DNA of 64,000 nucleotides from Palsa-1447 sp964414785 (lineage in GTDB: Bacteria > Verrucomicrobiota > Verrucomicrobiia > Opitutales > Opitutaceae): the NCBI GenBank assembly GCA_964414785.1, contig CAYPXZ010000005.1, positions 74,613 through 138,612 of the forward strand, in the 5' to 3' direction. Of this stretch, positions 1-8,204 are shown piece by piece. Below the pieces are notes generated by a model. That model made no database searches, was not told the origin of the DNA, and worked only from the letters and a program-made list of their open reading frames with translations. The number at the start of each line of letters is the position of its first letter. The stretch's first letter is position 1. Made by a program: the position numbers and the translations under genes.

Positions 1-377
1 TGGAACATCGTCACCCAGGGCGTGATGCCGTTCTCGGCCAGGGAATCGAACAGGCGGTGGTAATAATCGATGCCGGCCGGGTTGATCGCCCCGTCGCCCT
101 TGGGGAAGATGCGCGGCCAGGCGATCGACAGGCGGTAGTTGCGTATCCCGAGGGAGCGCATGAGCGCAAAGTCGGCCGGGAACCTGTGGTAGTGGTCGCA
201 GGCCACGTCCAGCGTGTCCCCGTTGAGCACCTTTCCCGGAATCCTGGAGAAGCGGTCCCAGATGGACTCACCCTTGCCGTCGGCAAACGCCGCGCCCTCT
301 ATCTGAGGGGCCGCGGTGGACACGCCCCACACGAAATTCTGCGGAAATGTGTGTTTGGAGGAGAGAGTGGATGGCAT
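1..377 (-). CDS. GH1 beta-glucosidase, N-terminal part (runs off window start)
   Basis: The visible 125 codons encode the start of a glycoside hydrolase family 1 TIM barrel. Near the start is FVWGVSTAAPQIEG, the usual GH1 N-terminal signature (normally FxWGxATAxxQxEG). It is followed by SIWDRFSRIPGK, a CDHYHRF segment and a YRLSIAWPRIFPKG motif, all typical of the first two barrel strands. Both catalytic glutamates lie beyond the window. No signal peptide is visible, so the enzyme is probably cytoplasmic and cleaves imported beta-glucosides or cellobiose. The gene diverges from an ABC sugar-transporter ATPase across a gap with two inverted repeats, which fits shared control of uptake and hydrolysis. 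The family call is strong; the substrate is inferred. Confidence 0.9.
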   Translation of the reverse strand, partial: MPSTLSSKHTFPQNFVWGVSTAAPQIEGAAFADGKGESIWDRFSRIPGKVLNGDTLDVACDHYHRFPADFALMRSLGIRNYRLSIAWPRIFPKGDGAINPAGIDYYHRLFDSLAENGITPWVTMF

Positions 378-452
378 TGGTCAGGCTACGGGCACCCGAT
401 CGAGTGCCGCGCCAGCGCAAAGCGCACCAGGCGACCTGATAAGGGTTTAGCG

Positions 453-473
453 AGGCAATAAATGTTATTGCCT
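453..473. promoter_or_regulatory. Inverted repeat, probable operator between GH1 and ABC ATPase genes
   Basis: Nine-base arms AGGCAATAA (453-461) and TTATTGCCT (465-473) are perfectly complementary around a 3-base centre, in the middle of the divergent intergenic region. Size and position fit an operator for a dimeric sugar-responsive repressor. No regulator gene is in the window, so the binding protein is unknown. Confidence 0.55.
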
Positions 474-492
474 GTGTCGGGCATTCGTTCTG

Positions 493-505
493 TTTACGGG
501 GTAAA
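493..505. repeat. Short inverted repeat TTTAC-GGG-GTAAA
   Basis: Five-base perfect arms lie 20 bases downstream of the larger palindrome and 68 bases before the ABC ATPase start. It could be a second half of a regulatory region, but it is short enough to be chance. Confidence 0.25.
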
Positions 506-572
506 TCGCTTGCAAGGCTCATTTTCCGGTGAAAATGCTCGCACCTGTTAACGCGGTACACCCCACCCATTT

Positions 573-1703
573 ATGGCCCAGGTCCTGCTCGAAAACCTCA
601 CCAAGGTGTACCCGGAGAAAAGCGGGCCTGGAGTCACCGCCGTCAAGGGAATCAGCCTGCAGATCGAGGACCGCGAATTCATGGTGCTGGTGGGCCCGTC
701 CGGCTGCGGGAAATCGACCACGCTGCGCATGATCGCGGGGCTCGAGGAGATCTCGGGCGGGACCGTGCAGATCGGCGGACAGGTCGTCAACGAGGTGCTT
801 CCGAAGGACCGGGACATAGCCATGGTCTTCCAGAACTACGCGCTCTACCCCCACATGTCCGTGTTCGATAACATGGCCTTCGGCCTGAAGCTAAGGAAGT
901 TTGCGAAGGCGGACATCGAGCTAAGGGTGCGCGAGGCGGCATCGATGCTCGGCCTCGAGGACCTGCTCGGGCGCAAGCCCAAGGCGCTCTCCGGCGGCCA
1001 GAGGCAGCGTGTGGCGCTCGGCCGAGCCATCGTGCGCAAGCCCAAGGTGTTCCTCTTCGACGAGCCCCTGTCGAACCTGGACGCAAAGATGCGGGTCTCT
1101 ACCCGCACCGAGATATCCAAGCTGCATGCCCGCCTCGGGGCGACCATGATCTACGTCACGCACGACCAGGTCGAGGCCATGACCATGGGCGACCGGATCT
1201 GCGTGATGAAGGACGGCAACATCATGCAGGTCGCCGAGCCCCTGGAGCTCTACAACCGCCCCGAGAACATGTTCGTCGCCGGGTTCATCGGCTCGCCCCC
1301 GATGAACTTCTTCAAGGGAACCCTTAGGGCGGCCGCAGGCCGGGTCTCGTTCGTCGAGGACAACACGGTTGGGCCGCCCCTCTCCATCTCCCTCGACGAG
1401 AAGCTCGCCGTACGCTCCACCGGCCACCTGGACAAGCCCATCGTGTTTGGCATCAGGCCCGAGGCGATCCACGACCTGCTTACCGTCGCCTCGGCCGAGC
1501 CCTCGCGCACGGCCGACGTGAAGGTCGAGGTCTCCGAGCCCATGGGGGCCGAGACCCTCCTTTACCTCGACACCGGGGCGACGTCCTTCGTCGCCCGGGT
1601 GAACCCCACGGACCGCTTCGAGTCCGGCCAGCGGGTCCAGGTCACCTTCGACCTCACCCACGCCCACCTCTTTGATGCGGTGAGCGAGGACGTCCTCAAG
1701 TAG
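573..1703 (+). CDS. ugpC: Sugar-type ABC transporter ATP-binding protein (UgpC/MsmK/MalK family)
   Basis: This 376-residue ATPase of the CUT1 type energises uptake of oligosaccharides or glycerol phosphates. Walker A is GPSGCGKST (about 41-49), the Q-loop is Q87, the signature LSGGQRQRV starts at 139, Walker B is VFLFDEP (159-165) with the D-loop SNLD, and the switch histidine is H197. Residues from about 235 to the end form the TOBE/OB regulatory domain that gives this subfamily its length. No permease or binding-protein gene is adjacent, so it may be a shared ATPase serving several transporters, as MsmK does in some bacteria. Pairing with the divergent GH1 gene suggests a beta-glucoside role, but the symbol follows family convention only and the substrate is not resolved. 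Confidence 0.85.
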   Translation: MAQVLLENLTKVYPEKSGPGVTAVKGISLQIEDREFMVLVGPSGCGKSTTLRMIAGLEEISGGTVQIGGQVVNEVLPKDRDIAMVFQNYALYPHMSVFDNMAFGLKLRKFAKADIELRVREAASMLGLEDLLGRKPKALSGGQRQRVALGRAIVRKPKVFLFDEPLSNLDAKMRVSTRTEISKLHARLGATMIYVTHDQVEAMTMGDRICVMKDGNIMQVAEPLELYNRPENMFVAGFIGSPPMNFFKGTLRAAAGRVSFVEDNTVGPPLSISLDEKLAVRSTGHLDKPIVFGIRPEAIHDLLTVASAEPSRTADVKVEVSEPMGAETLLYLDTGATSFVARVNPTDRFESGQRVQVTFDLTHAHLFDAVSEDVLK

Positions 1704-1724
1704 CGCCTCGCGCGCGGCCGGGGC

Positions 1725-1940
1725 TCAGGGCGCCGCGGCCTTCTTCTTCCCGCGGTAGGCGAAGTACAGCATCGTCGCGCCGAAGACGAGCAGCAGGACG
1801 CCCCAGACAAGGTTGATGTTGATGTCGAGCGAGCGGCGGTACATCTCGGCATCGGCCCTCGTCAGGAAGCCGTAGGCGGTCAGCATGGCGCCGACCAGCG
1901 TGAACATGAGGCCGATTGGCCAGCGGATATCGAGTCCCAT
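1725..1940 (-). CDS. Small two-helix membrane protein paired with SSS symporter
   Basis: This 71-residue protein has two predicted membrane helices (about 7-26 and 44-62), a charged loop between them containing RADAEMYRR, and a lysine-rich tail (RGKKKAAAP). I do not recognise a named family. It starts 13 bases after the stop of the sodium/solute symporter gene on the same strand, so the two are almost certainly co-transcribed. Small accessory subunits accompany some sodium symporters (YhdT with PanF, for example), so a symporter partner or stabiliser is a reasonable inference but is not shown by sequence. Confidence 0.7.
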   Translation of the reverse strand: MGLDIRWPIGLMFTLVGAMLTAYGFLTRADAEMYRRSLDININLVWGVLLLVFGATMLYFAYRGKKKAAAP

Positions 1941-1953
1941 AGTGGATCCTTTA

Positions 1954-3891
1954 TTAGGCGAAGATGAGGTTGAGGACGACGCACGCGGCGAGCAGCACCG
2001 CGCCGATCACCGCCGGCCTCTGGTGGAACGGGACGCCCTCGTCCCTTATCTTTGGAGTAAGCGAGTAGACGAGGCCGGTCAGCTCCTTGTCGGTCTTGGT
2101 GCGCGCGGTCGCCAGGGAAATGCCGGCCGTCAGGCCGAAGCAGACGACAAACGCAAAGATGGCCAGCCAGAAGTTCTGGGCCATCTCGCTCGGGAAGGTG
2201 TGCACGATGGCGAGGTAGCCGCCCTTCATCCCGGGGGCGTTGCCCGCCGAGATCGTGAGCGCGTGGACCAATCCCGAGGTCGCCGTGCCCGCGAGCAGCC
2301 CGATGAAGGCCCCGGTCCCCGTGGCCCTGGCCCAGAACATCCCCAATAGGAAGGTCGCAAAGAGCGGGGCGTTCACAAATGCGAACACGAGCTGGATGAT
2401 GTCCATCGCGTTGTTGTAGAGCGCCGCGAAGTACGCGCAGGCGATGCTCAGCAGGATGCCGGCGAAGGTCACCACGCGCGCCATCTGCATGTAGTGCTCA
2501 TCGCTCTTGGAGGGGGCGATGTAGGCCTGGTAGAGGTCGTAGGTGAACACCGTGTTGAACGCGGTCACGTTGCCGGCCATGCCGGACATGAACGACGCAA
2601 GGAGGCCGGTCAGGGCGAGGCCGAGGAGCCCGGGCGGGCAGTAGCGCTTGACGAGCGAGAGGATCACCCCGTCGTAGTCGTACTCGGCGACGGCGTTCCA
2701 GAGCCGGTCCCGGAAGACCTCCGGCGCCATCGGCCCCGCGGCGCAGTCCTTGACGAGCGCGGCCACCTTGGCCGGGTCCATCCGCTTGCCGACCGCGGCG
2801 CTCACGTCCTTGAAGGCCTGCTCGGCGGGCAGCGAGGCGTCGGCCGCCACGACGGCCGATGCCCTCGCAAAGACGGCATTGTCGAGGATCGGCGCTGGGA
2901 TCCGGTATCCCTTGCTCGGGATCGTCATGAGCGCCACGGCGATCATGCCGGGAAGGATCACCAGGGCCGGAAAGAGCATCTTCGGCACCGCGGCGACAAG
3001 CGGGGTGTTGCGGGCCGCCGTCATGTTGCGCGCCGCCATGGCCCTCTGGACCACCAGGAAGTTCGTGCACCAGTAGCCAAACGAGAGCACGAACCCGAGG
3101 CCGAACACCATCGCGAACCAGTCAACCCCGAGCGGGTTGCTCGCTGGGCCCGCGAGAAGGGGATGCCACGCGCTCGTCCAGGCGTCCGGCCCGTAGGTCG
3201 TTCCCGCCTCCCTCAGGTGGAGGGCGGCCGGATCGGTCGCGACCCCCTTCAGCAGGTTCGTCAGGGCCGCGTAGCCGCCGACGTCCTTCAGGCCCAGGTA
3301 GACGACCGGGGCGAACCCAAGGACGATCATGAAGAACTGCAGGACCTCCGTGTAGATGGCCGAAGTGAGCCCGCCCTTTAGCACGTAGAGCAGGACGACC
3401 GCCGAGCAGATCCAGAGGCTCGCGTGGTAGTTCCAGCCGAGCAGAAGGTGGAGGAGCTTCGCCAGGGCATTCATCGAGATGCCCGAGGCGAAGACCGTCA
3501 TCACCGCAAAGGAAAGCGAGTTGAGGGCCCGCACCCGCTCGTCGAAGCGCATCTTCAGGTATTCGGGCACGGAGCGCGCCTTCGACCCGTAGTAGAACGG
3601 CATCATGAACACCGCCAGGAACACCATGGCGGGGATCGCCCCGACCCAGTAGAAGTGGGCCGTCGCGATGCCGTATTTGGCGCCGCTAGCGGCCATGCCG
3701 ACAAGTTCGAGCGCGCCAAGGTTCGCCGAGATGAAGGCCAGGCCCGTCACCCAGGTGGGGATCGAGCGCCCAGAAGTGAGGAAATCCGACGAACTCCTCA
3801 TGTACTTCTTCAGGGCGAACCCGATGCCGACCACGAATGCCGTGTAGGTCAGCAGGATGAGGTAATCGAGCCAAGTAAGCGTCACTTGCAT
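1954..3891 (-). CDS. Sodium:solute symporter (SSS family)
   Basis: A 645-residue inner-membrane transporter of the SSS/SSF family, with the N-terminal LDYLILLTYTAFVVGIG helix, the SSSDFLTSGRSIP segment after helix 1, and a helix-2 stretch rich in small residues (SANLGALELVGMAA). It has 13-14 likely membrane helices. Between about residues 325 and 425 there is a long hydrophilic insert, rich in alanine and charged residues, that separates two helices and is larger than in most family members. Neighbouring hydrolase and sugar-ABC genes suggest a sugar or sugar-acid substrate driven by sodium, but this is inference. The gene heads a two-gene unit with the 71-residue membrane protein and diverges from the gene starting at 4064. 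Confidence 0.88.
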   Translation of the reverse strand: MQVTLTWLDYLILLTYTAFVVGIGFALKKYMRSSSDFLTSGRSIPTWVTGLAFISANLGALELVGMAASGAKYGIATAHFYWVGAIPAMVFLAVFMMPFYYGSKARSVPEYLKMRFDERVRALNSLSFAVMTVFASGISMNALAKLLHLLLGWNYHASLWICSAVVLLYVLKGGLTSAIYTEVLQFFMIVLGFAPVVYLGLKDVGGYAALTNLLKGVATDPAALHLREAGTTYGPDAWTSAWHPLLAGPASNPLGVDWFAMVFGLGFVLSFGYWCTNFLVVQRAMAARNMTAARNTPLVAAVPKMLFPALVILPGMIAVALMTIPSKGYRIPAPILDNAVFARASAVVAADASLPAEQAFKDVSAAVGKRMDPAKVAALVKDCAAGPMAPEVFRDRLWNAVAEYDYDGVILSLVKRYCPPGLLGLALTGLLASFMSGMAGNVTAFNTVFTYDLYQAYIAPSKSDEHYMQMARVVTFAGILLSIACAYFAALYNNAMDIIQLVFAFVNAPLFATFLLGMFWARATGTGAFIGLLAGTATSGLVHALTISAGNAPGMKGGYLAIVHTFPSEMAQNFWLAIFAFVVCFGLTAGISLATARTKTDKELTGLVYSLTPKIRDEGVPFHQRPAVIGAVLLAACVVLNLIFA

Positions 3892-4006
3892 AGCTGGGGG
3901 GTTGTTGGGGCCTGCGTCGCAGAACCGCCGGGCACCCGGCCCGGATGTGTTCGCGAGGAAGCAAAAAACTGCGCCCCGACCAACGGGAAATCAAGCATCA
4001 ATGGGC

Positions 4007-4027
4007 GCAGCCCGCCCTGCGGGCTGC
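4007..4027. repeat. Strong hairpin GCAGCCCG-CCCTG-CGGGCTGC
   Basis: Perfect 8-base arms (4007-4014 and 4020-4027) with a 5-base loop lie in the 172-base divergent gap between the symporter and the membrane-protein gene, 37 bases before the latter's ATG. No T-run follows on either strand. It may act as an operator or leader structure. Confidence 0.4.
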
Positions 4028-4063
4028 CTTGACCGCAGGGACCCCGCGAACAGAGTCCCCATC

Positions 4064-5872
4064 ATGTCCCTTCCCCGGCCGCGCCTGCTGCTCCTCGGAG
4101 CCGCTATTGCGGCCGGCCTCCTCGCCTTCGGGGTGAAGCTCTCGCTCATCCACGGCTACGCAAGCGACGTACCCTACATGGACGAGTGGGATGCGGTCGG
4201 CCGCGTGCTCCTGCTTCCCGCCGCTCACGGCGGACTCCACACTTCCGACTTCCTGCAGCCCCAGAACGAGCACCGCGTTGTGCTCAGCCGGCTGATCAGT
4301 TACGCGCTCCTGCGCGCGGACGGACAATGGGACGGCCTCCTTGAGATGGTGGTCAGCGCCGCGATCCACGCCTCGCTGTGCGCGGCCCTCGTGATGTTCG
4401 CCCGGCGCCTGCTCGGCGGAATCCGCTTCGCGCTCGCCGCCGTCATGACGGTCCTCCTCTTCGTCCTCGCCTTTGACTGGGAGAACACGCTCCAGGGCTT
4501 CCAGTCCCAGCTCTATCTCCTGGAGTGGAGCGCCTTCGCCATGTGCCTGCTGTGCGTCCCCGCGCGGCCGCTCGGGCCCCGCTGGTGGGCCGGGTGGCTC
4601 GTGGGCCTGGCCGGTTTGGGGACCATGTCGTCGGGCTTCATGGGTCCCACCGCGGTGCTCCTGGTCATGGGCCTGCGCGCTGCGACCGGCGTCCGGCCCG
4701 CCGTGCGCGATTACGCGGCCGCGGCTCTCCTGGCCTTCCTTTGCGCCGCAGGCATCGCCTCGATCGCGCCTGTCCCCGGCCACCTCATTCTGCGGGCGCA
4801 GTCCCCGTGGCAGTGGATCACCGCCTCCTCGACCGCCCTCTCCTGGCCCGAGTTTGACTGGCCCGCCGCGTTCCTCCTCCTGCAGCTGCCGATGGCGGCT
4901 CTCATCACCCGGCGCATCCGCGAGCGCAGGATCCCGGGCAGCGAGGCTGCGCTCGTGGCCCTCGCGCTTTGGACCTGGATGCAGGTCGCGGCCCTCGCAT
5001 TCGCCCGCGGCAACGGCACGATCAGGGGCTCGCGATACACCGACCTGTACGCCGTGGGGGCGTTCGCAAACATCCTGGCACTCGGGTTACTGTGGACTCC
5101 CTCCAAGGCAGGGAGGCCGTGGGCGCTCGTTGGTGTCGCCTGGGGCTGCCTGTTCTTGTGCGGCCTTCGGACGCAGCAAGAGATCGCCCACCGGGTCTAC
5201 CTCGATGACTTCCGGAGCGCGAAACCCAAGGAGCGAGCCGCCCTGCGCGCCTACCTGCGGACCGGGGACGCCCGCAAGCTCCAAGAGGTCCCTGCTTCCA
5301 GGCTGCCCTACCCGAGACCCGACGCACTGGCTGCGTGGCTCTCGGACCCCGCAATACGGGAAGTCCTGCCGGAGAGCGTGCGCCCCGCCCTGACGCTTTC
5401 CCCCGATGGTTCCGAGTCGTCCGGATTCGAGCCTGCGGCGCCGTCGGACTCCGGTGCGCACTCGTGGATCGCCCGCAAGGGCCCCGCCCGGTTTACCAGC
5501 GAACCCCTGCCCTACCACCTGCTCCCCTTCCTTAGGATCTCGATCCGCGGTAGCGCCGACCTGAGCACCTCGGCCGTCCGGCTGGAACCCGAAGAATCCA
5601 CCCCCTCCGACGCCGAGGAACCGCTGCGGGGATCCGGGTGGATCGAGCGCGACTTGCCCGTTCCCTCCGCGGCTGGCGCCCGCATTGTCGTCGATCTTCC
5701 ACCCGGGGACCACTGGATCGAATTCACGGAACCGACCGAGCTCGGCTGGGGATCGCGGGCCGTCGGGCGCCTGCTTGGCAGCGCGGGTGCGATCACCGCA
5801 AGCGCCGCCGCCCTGTTCGGGATGGCGATCACGGCCCTCCTGCTGCTCGACTACCGAAGCCGTGAGCCGTGA
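4064..5872 (+). CDS. Polytopic membrane protein, unknown function
   Basis: A 602-residue protein with an N-terminal helix (RLLLLGAAIAAGLLAFGVKL) and about nine or ten further hydrophobic helices up to residue 380, then a soluble region and a final helix near 575-595 followed by a short basic tail. The periplasmic loop after helix 1 carries YMDEWD, and a later loop has QPQNEHRVVLSRLISY. This layout resembles uncharacterised membrane proteins near surface-polysaccharide glycosyltransferases, but no catalytic signature is certain. The ATG at 4064 was chosen because the 54 codons upstream are low-quality sequence spanning the hairpin. The gene overlaps the next one by 11 bases, so the two are translationally coupled. 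Confidence 0.6.
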   Translation: MSLPRPRLLLLGAAIAAGLLAFGVKLSLIHGYASDVPYMDEWDAVGRVLLLPAAHGGLHTSDFLQPQNEHRVVLSRLISYALLRADGQWDGLLEMVVSAAIHASLCAALVMFARRLLGGIRFALAAVMTVLLFVLAFDWENTLQGFQSQLYLLEWSAFAMCLLCVPARPLGPRWWAGWLVGLAGLGTMSSGFMGPTAVLLVMGLRAATGVRPAVRDYAAAALLAFLCAAGIASIAPVPGHLILRAQSPWQWITASSTALSWPEFDWPAAFLLLQLPMAALITRRIRERRIPGSEAALVALALWTWMQVAALAFARGNGTIRGSRYTDLYAVGAFANILALGLLWTPSKAGRPWALVGVAWGCLFLCGLRTQQEIAHRVYLDDFRSAKPKERAALRAYLRTGDARKLQEVPASRLPYPRPDALAAWLSDPAIREVLPESVRPALTLSPDGSESSGFEPAAPSDSGAHSWIARKGPARFTSEPLPYHLLPFLRISIRGSADLSTSAVRLEPEESTPSDAEEPLRGSGWIERDLPVPSAAGARIVVDLPPGDHWIEFTEPTELGWGSRAVGRLLGSAGAITASAAALFGMAITALLLLDYRSREP

Positions 5873-7361
5873 CCCCTCTGCGCTAGGAATCGCGAGCGCG
5901 CGGGCCCATGCCCTCGCCGAGGCCGGCCACGTCCAGGTGCGCGAGAAGAACTGGGGAAAGGCCATAGCCTTCTTCCAGGAATCCCTAGCGCTTGAGCCCG
6001 GAAAGGGTCTGACGTGGGGCGCCCTTGCCTACGCACTCGAAATGTCCGGCAGGCCCGAGGACGCCGTCGCCGCCTACGGATCGGCGCTCGCGCTCCTGCC
6101 CGATACTCCCGCGATCGCGTTCAACCTGGGCAACGTCCTGCGCAAGCTGGAGCGCCTGGACGAGGCGGAAGGCGCCTACCGCAGGGCCCTTGGAAGCAAT
6201 CCAAGGCACGCCCCGTCATGGAACAACCTTGGCCTGGTGCTCCACATGCGGGGGCGCCCCGACGACGCGATCGCCTGCTATGGGCGGGCGCTCGGGATCG
6301 ACCCGGGATACGCGGAAGCGCTCAACAACCAGGGGAGCGCCCTAGTCTCGAAAAACGAGATCGTCCCGGCCCTCGAGGCTTACGCCCGCGCGCTTGCGGT
6401 CGACCCGGGCCTAGACAGGGCGCGGTTCAACCAAGGGGTGGCGCACCTGCTGCGGGGTGATTTCGCTCAGGGCTGGAGGGGATACGAATTCCGCGTGCGC
6501 CCGCCGTGGATCGGTGCTCTTTGCGGTGTGCCCTGGGACGGCAAAGAGCCCTTGGCGGGCAAGACAGTCGTGATCCCATTCGAGCAGGGACTCGGAGACA
6601 CGATCCATTTCGCCCGCTACGCCGAGCGGGTCGCCAATCTTGGTGCCCGGGTCGTCCTGCAGGTCCAGCCGGCGCTCAAGCGCCTTCTGGCGAGCGTTCC
6701 CGGCGTCAGCCAGGTAGTCTCGGCGGGTGAACCCCTGCCCGCCCACGACACCTATTGCCCCATGATGAGCCTGCCTTACGTGTTGGGATCGACCCCCGAG
6801 GGCGTTCCGGCCCACGTCCCGTACGTGCGAGCACCCGGCGAACTGCTTGACGCATGGCGCTCCAAGCTTGGGGGAGGTGCTCCCCGGGTCGGAATAGCCT
6901 GGTCCGGGAACCCGGGCCACCACCTAGACAAGTGGCGCTCGCTCCCGCTCGCCCTTCTCCTCAAGGCCACCGAGGGGATTCCCCTGGAGCTCTTCCGCAT
7001 CCAGAGGGACATTGGCCCACGTGATGCGGCTGTCCTTCGGTCGACTCCCGCAATACGCGACTGCACCGACGACTTCGCGGACTTTGCCGATTCGGCGGCC
7101 CTCGTATCCCAGTTGGATCTGGTCATCTCTGTCGACACCTCCGTCGCCCACTTGGCGGGCGCATTGGGGAAGCCGCTCTGGGTCCTCCTTCCCTATGCCC
7201 CCGACTGGCGCTGGATGCTCGCGCGCACGGACAGCCCGTGGTACCCCACCGCCAGGCTTTTTCGACAATCCCAGCATGGAGATTGGGCTTCCGTGTTGAC
7301 CCCTTTGCGCCAGGCATTGGTGGAGCGTTTTGGAGGCTCCATGGTCCCTGGCGCGAGTTAG
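5862..7361 (+). CDS. TPR-repeat protein with GT9-like C-terminal domain
   Basis: The 499-residue product has about six tetratricopeptide repeats (about residues 20-225), recognisable by recurring A-x-x-x-Y-x-x-A-L and N-L-G/N-x-L patterns. A Rossmann-like domain follows that resembles the heptosyltransferase family GT9: FEQGLGDTIHFARYA (a glycine-rich loop near 240), VGIAWSGNP, and a C-terminal VISVDTSVAHLAGALGKPLWVLLPYAPDWRW segment matching the nucleotide-sugar pocket. Such TPR-GT fusions are usually annotated only as TPR proteins. GTG at 5862 is taken as the start because codons upstream lie inside the preceding gene in another frame. With its membrane-protein neighbour it may act in glycan or glycoprotein assembly, which is an inference. 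Confidence 0.75.
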   Translation: MSRDPSALGIASARAHALAEAGHVQVREKNWGKAIAFFQESLALEPGKGLTWGALAYALEMSGRPEDAVAAYGSALALLPDTPAIAFNLGNVLRKLERLDEAEGAYRRALGSNPRHAPSWNNLGLVLHMRGRPDDAIACYGRALGIDPGYAEALNNQGSALVSKNEIVPALEAYARALAVDPGLDRARFNQGVAHLLRGDFAQGWRGYEFRVRPPWIGALCGVPWDGKEPLAGKTVVIPFEQGLGDTIHFARYAERVANLGARVVLQVQPALKRLLASVPGVSQVVSAGEPLPAHDTYCPMMSLPYVLGSTPEGVPAHVPYVRAPGELLDAWRSKLGGGAPRVGIAWSGNPGHHLDKWRSLPLALLLKATEGIPLELFRIQRDIGPRDAAVLRSTPAIRDCTDDFADFADSAALVSQLDLVISVDTSVAHLAGALGKPLWVLLPYAPDWRWMLARTDSPWYPTARLFRQSQHGDWASVLTPLRQALVERFGGSMVPGAS

Positions 7362-7411
7362 CCGGACCCTGTACCACGCGTTTGCCACGCGAAGGCTCTC
7401 CGCCAGGGCCC

Positions 7412-7699
7412 TCAAGATTTCAGGCGTTTGATAAACTGAGCCTCGAAGATCTCGTAAACCAGCTGGCGCTCCTCGACGAATAGAGCCTCGATGGCGCCGT
7501 CAGCCGCATAGCTGAAGATGACGCGGTGCCGGCCCACGCGAAGGCGGTAATAGCCCGATAGATTTCCCTCGAGCGCGCAAATTTCTCCCTGCTCATTGCG
7601 GAGGGCCGTGAGGGCCAGCTTGATGGCCCGCCTGGGCTCCGGTGCCAGCCTGCCGTCAAAGGCGATGACTTGGAGCGAGGGGCGAAGGAGCCGACTCAT
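7412..7699 (-). CDS. RelE/ParE-superfamily toxin
   Basis: A 95-residue protein with the compact alpha-beta fold signature of the RelE/ParE superfamily: an N-terminal helix-rich part (EPRRAIKLALTAL), then GYYRLRVGRHRVIFSYAADG and VEERQLVYE, where the R-x-x-x-x-R-V-I-F-x-Y strand pair is typical. RelE-like members cleave mRNA on the ribosome and ParE-like members poison gyrase; the sequence alone does not decide which applies here. Its start codon shares one base with the antitoxin stop (TGATG), so synthesis is coupled to the antitoxin. The region is less GC-rich than its surroundings, consistent with acquisition by transfer. Confidence 0.82.
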   Translation of the reverse strand: MSRLLRPSLQVIAFDGRLAPEPRRAIKLALTALRNEQGEICALEGNLSGYYRLRVGRHRVIFSYAADGAIEALFVEERQLVYEIFEAQFIKRLKS

Positions 7700-7944
7700 C
7701 AGGGTATGTCATCAAGGCTCCCAAACTGCGTTCGGCCCGCCTTGTGCTCGCCTATCGCATGCATGGCGGCAGCGTTTCCCATGAACTCTAGGGTCTCGGC
7801 AATCGCGCTCATGCGAGCATGCCCTATCATGCACGCCACGGGCTCGTCGTGTCGGGTGACCGTGACAACATCACCTTTCTCGACGGCTTTGACCATTGCG
7901 GGAAAGGAATCCTGGCCTTCAGTAATGCTCACGGTAGATTTCAC
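7699..7944 (-). CDS. Phd/YefM-type antitoxin
   Basis: An 81-residue antitoxin with the Phd/YefM N-terminal fold: a first strand (STVSITEGQDSFP), a helix with MVKAVEKGD, then VVTVTRHDEPVACMIG, matching the family pattern in which a hydroxylated or acidic residue precedes P-V-A. The N-terminal half should bind DNA and the C-terminal tail should neutralise the adjacent toxin. The start is GTG at 7944 because an upstream ATG is stopped at once by TAA. A palindrome abuts the start codon, as expected for autorepression with the toxin as co-repressor. Family identity is good; partner specificity is inferred from the overlap. Confidence 0.8.
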   Translation of the reverse strand: MKSTVSITEGQDSFPAMVKAVEKGDVVTVTRHDEPVACMIGHARMSAIAETLEFMGNAAAMHAIGEHKAGRTQFGSLDDIP

Positions 7945-7965
7945 AATAAAACCTGTAGTTTTATT
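7945..7965. promoter_or_regulatory. Palindromic operator of the toxin-antitoxin pair
   Basis: AATAAAAC (7945-7952) and GTTTTATT (7958-7965) are perfect inverted arms around CTGTA, touching the antitoxin GTG start. An AT-rich palindrome in this position fits antitoxin autoregulation, and bound protein would also cover the ribosome-binding region. No Shine-Dalgarno sequence is visible there. Confidence 0.6.
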
Positions 7966-8033
7966 TCATGCAAAGTCAAAGCATGGCCTTGGGTCTGGAT
8001 AGGGTGTCTTGCGAACCAACTAGATAGCATAAC

Positions 8034-8063
8034 GCCCTGCAGGGCAGTGACATCCGTAGGATG
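8034..8063. repeat. Tandem palindromes downstream of tRNA-Tyr
   Basis: GCCCTGCAGGGC (8034-8045) is a perfect 12-base palindrome and CATCC-GTA-GGATG (8051-8063) a short hairpin. They lie between the antitoxin promoter and the 3' side of tRNA-Tyr, so they may serve as processing or termination structures for the tRNA transcript. No clear T-run follows. Confidence 0.35.
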
Positions 8064-8120
8064 CCGGCACGAAGAATCGGGCTAAATCACGTCTCGTGTT
8101 GCGCCCCTGACGATCGCAAA

Positions 8121-8204
8121 TGGTGGTGGAGGTTGGATTCGAACCAACGGTGTCGTAAGACGGGAGATTTACAGTCTCCGGAGCGGCCACTGCTCAACTC
8201 CACC
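8121..8204 (-). tRNA. tRNA-Tyr (GUA)
   Basis: On the minus strand the acceptor stem GGTGGAG pairs with CTCCACC, followed by discriminator A and an encoded CCA (8121-8123). The anticodon stem GGAGA/TCTCC encloses CTGTAAA with anticodon GTA. The T-arm carries GGTTCGAATCC, and there is a long variable arm (CGTCTTACGACACCG region), as expected for the class II tyrosine tRNA of bacteria. Total length is 84 with CCA. Confidence 0.97.

Noticed and set aside
7346..7408. 8-base arms CCCTGGCG and CGCCAGGG between the TPR gene and the toxin gene, a possible terminator
   Set aside because: The arms are 47 bases apart, one lies inside the TPR coding region, and no T-run follows, so a chance match is likely.
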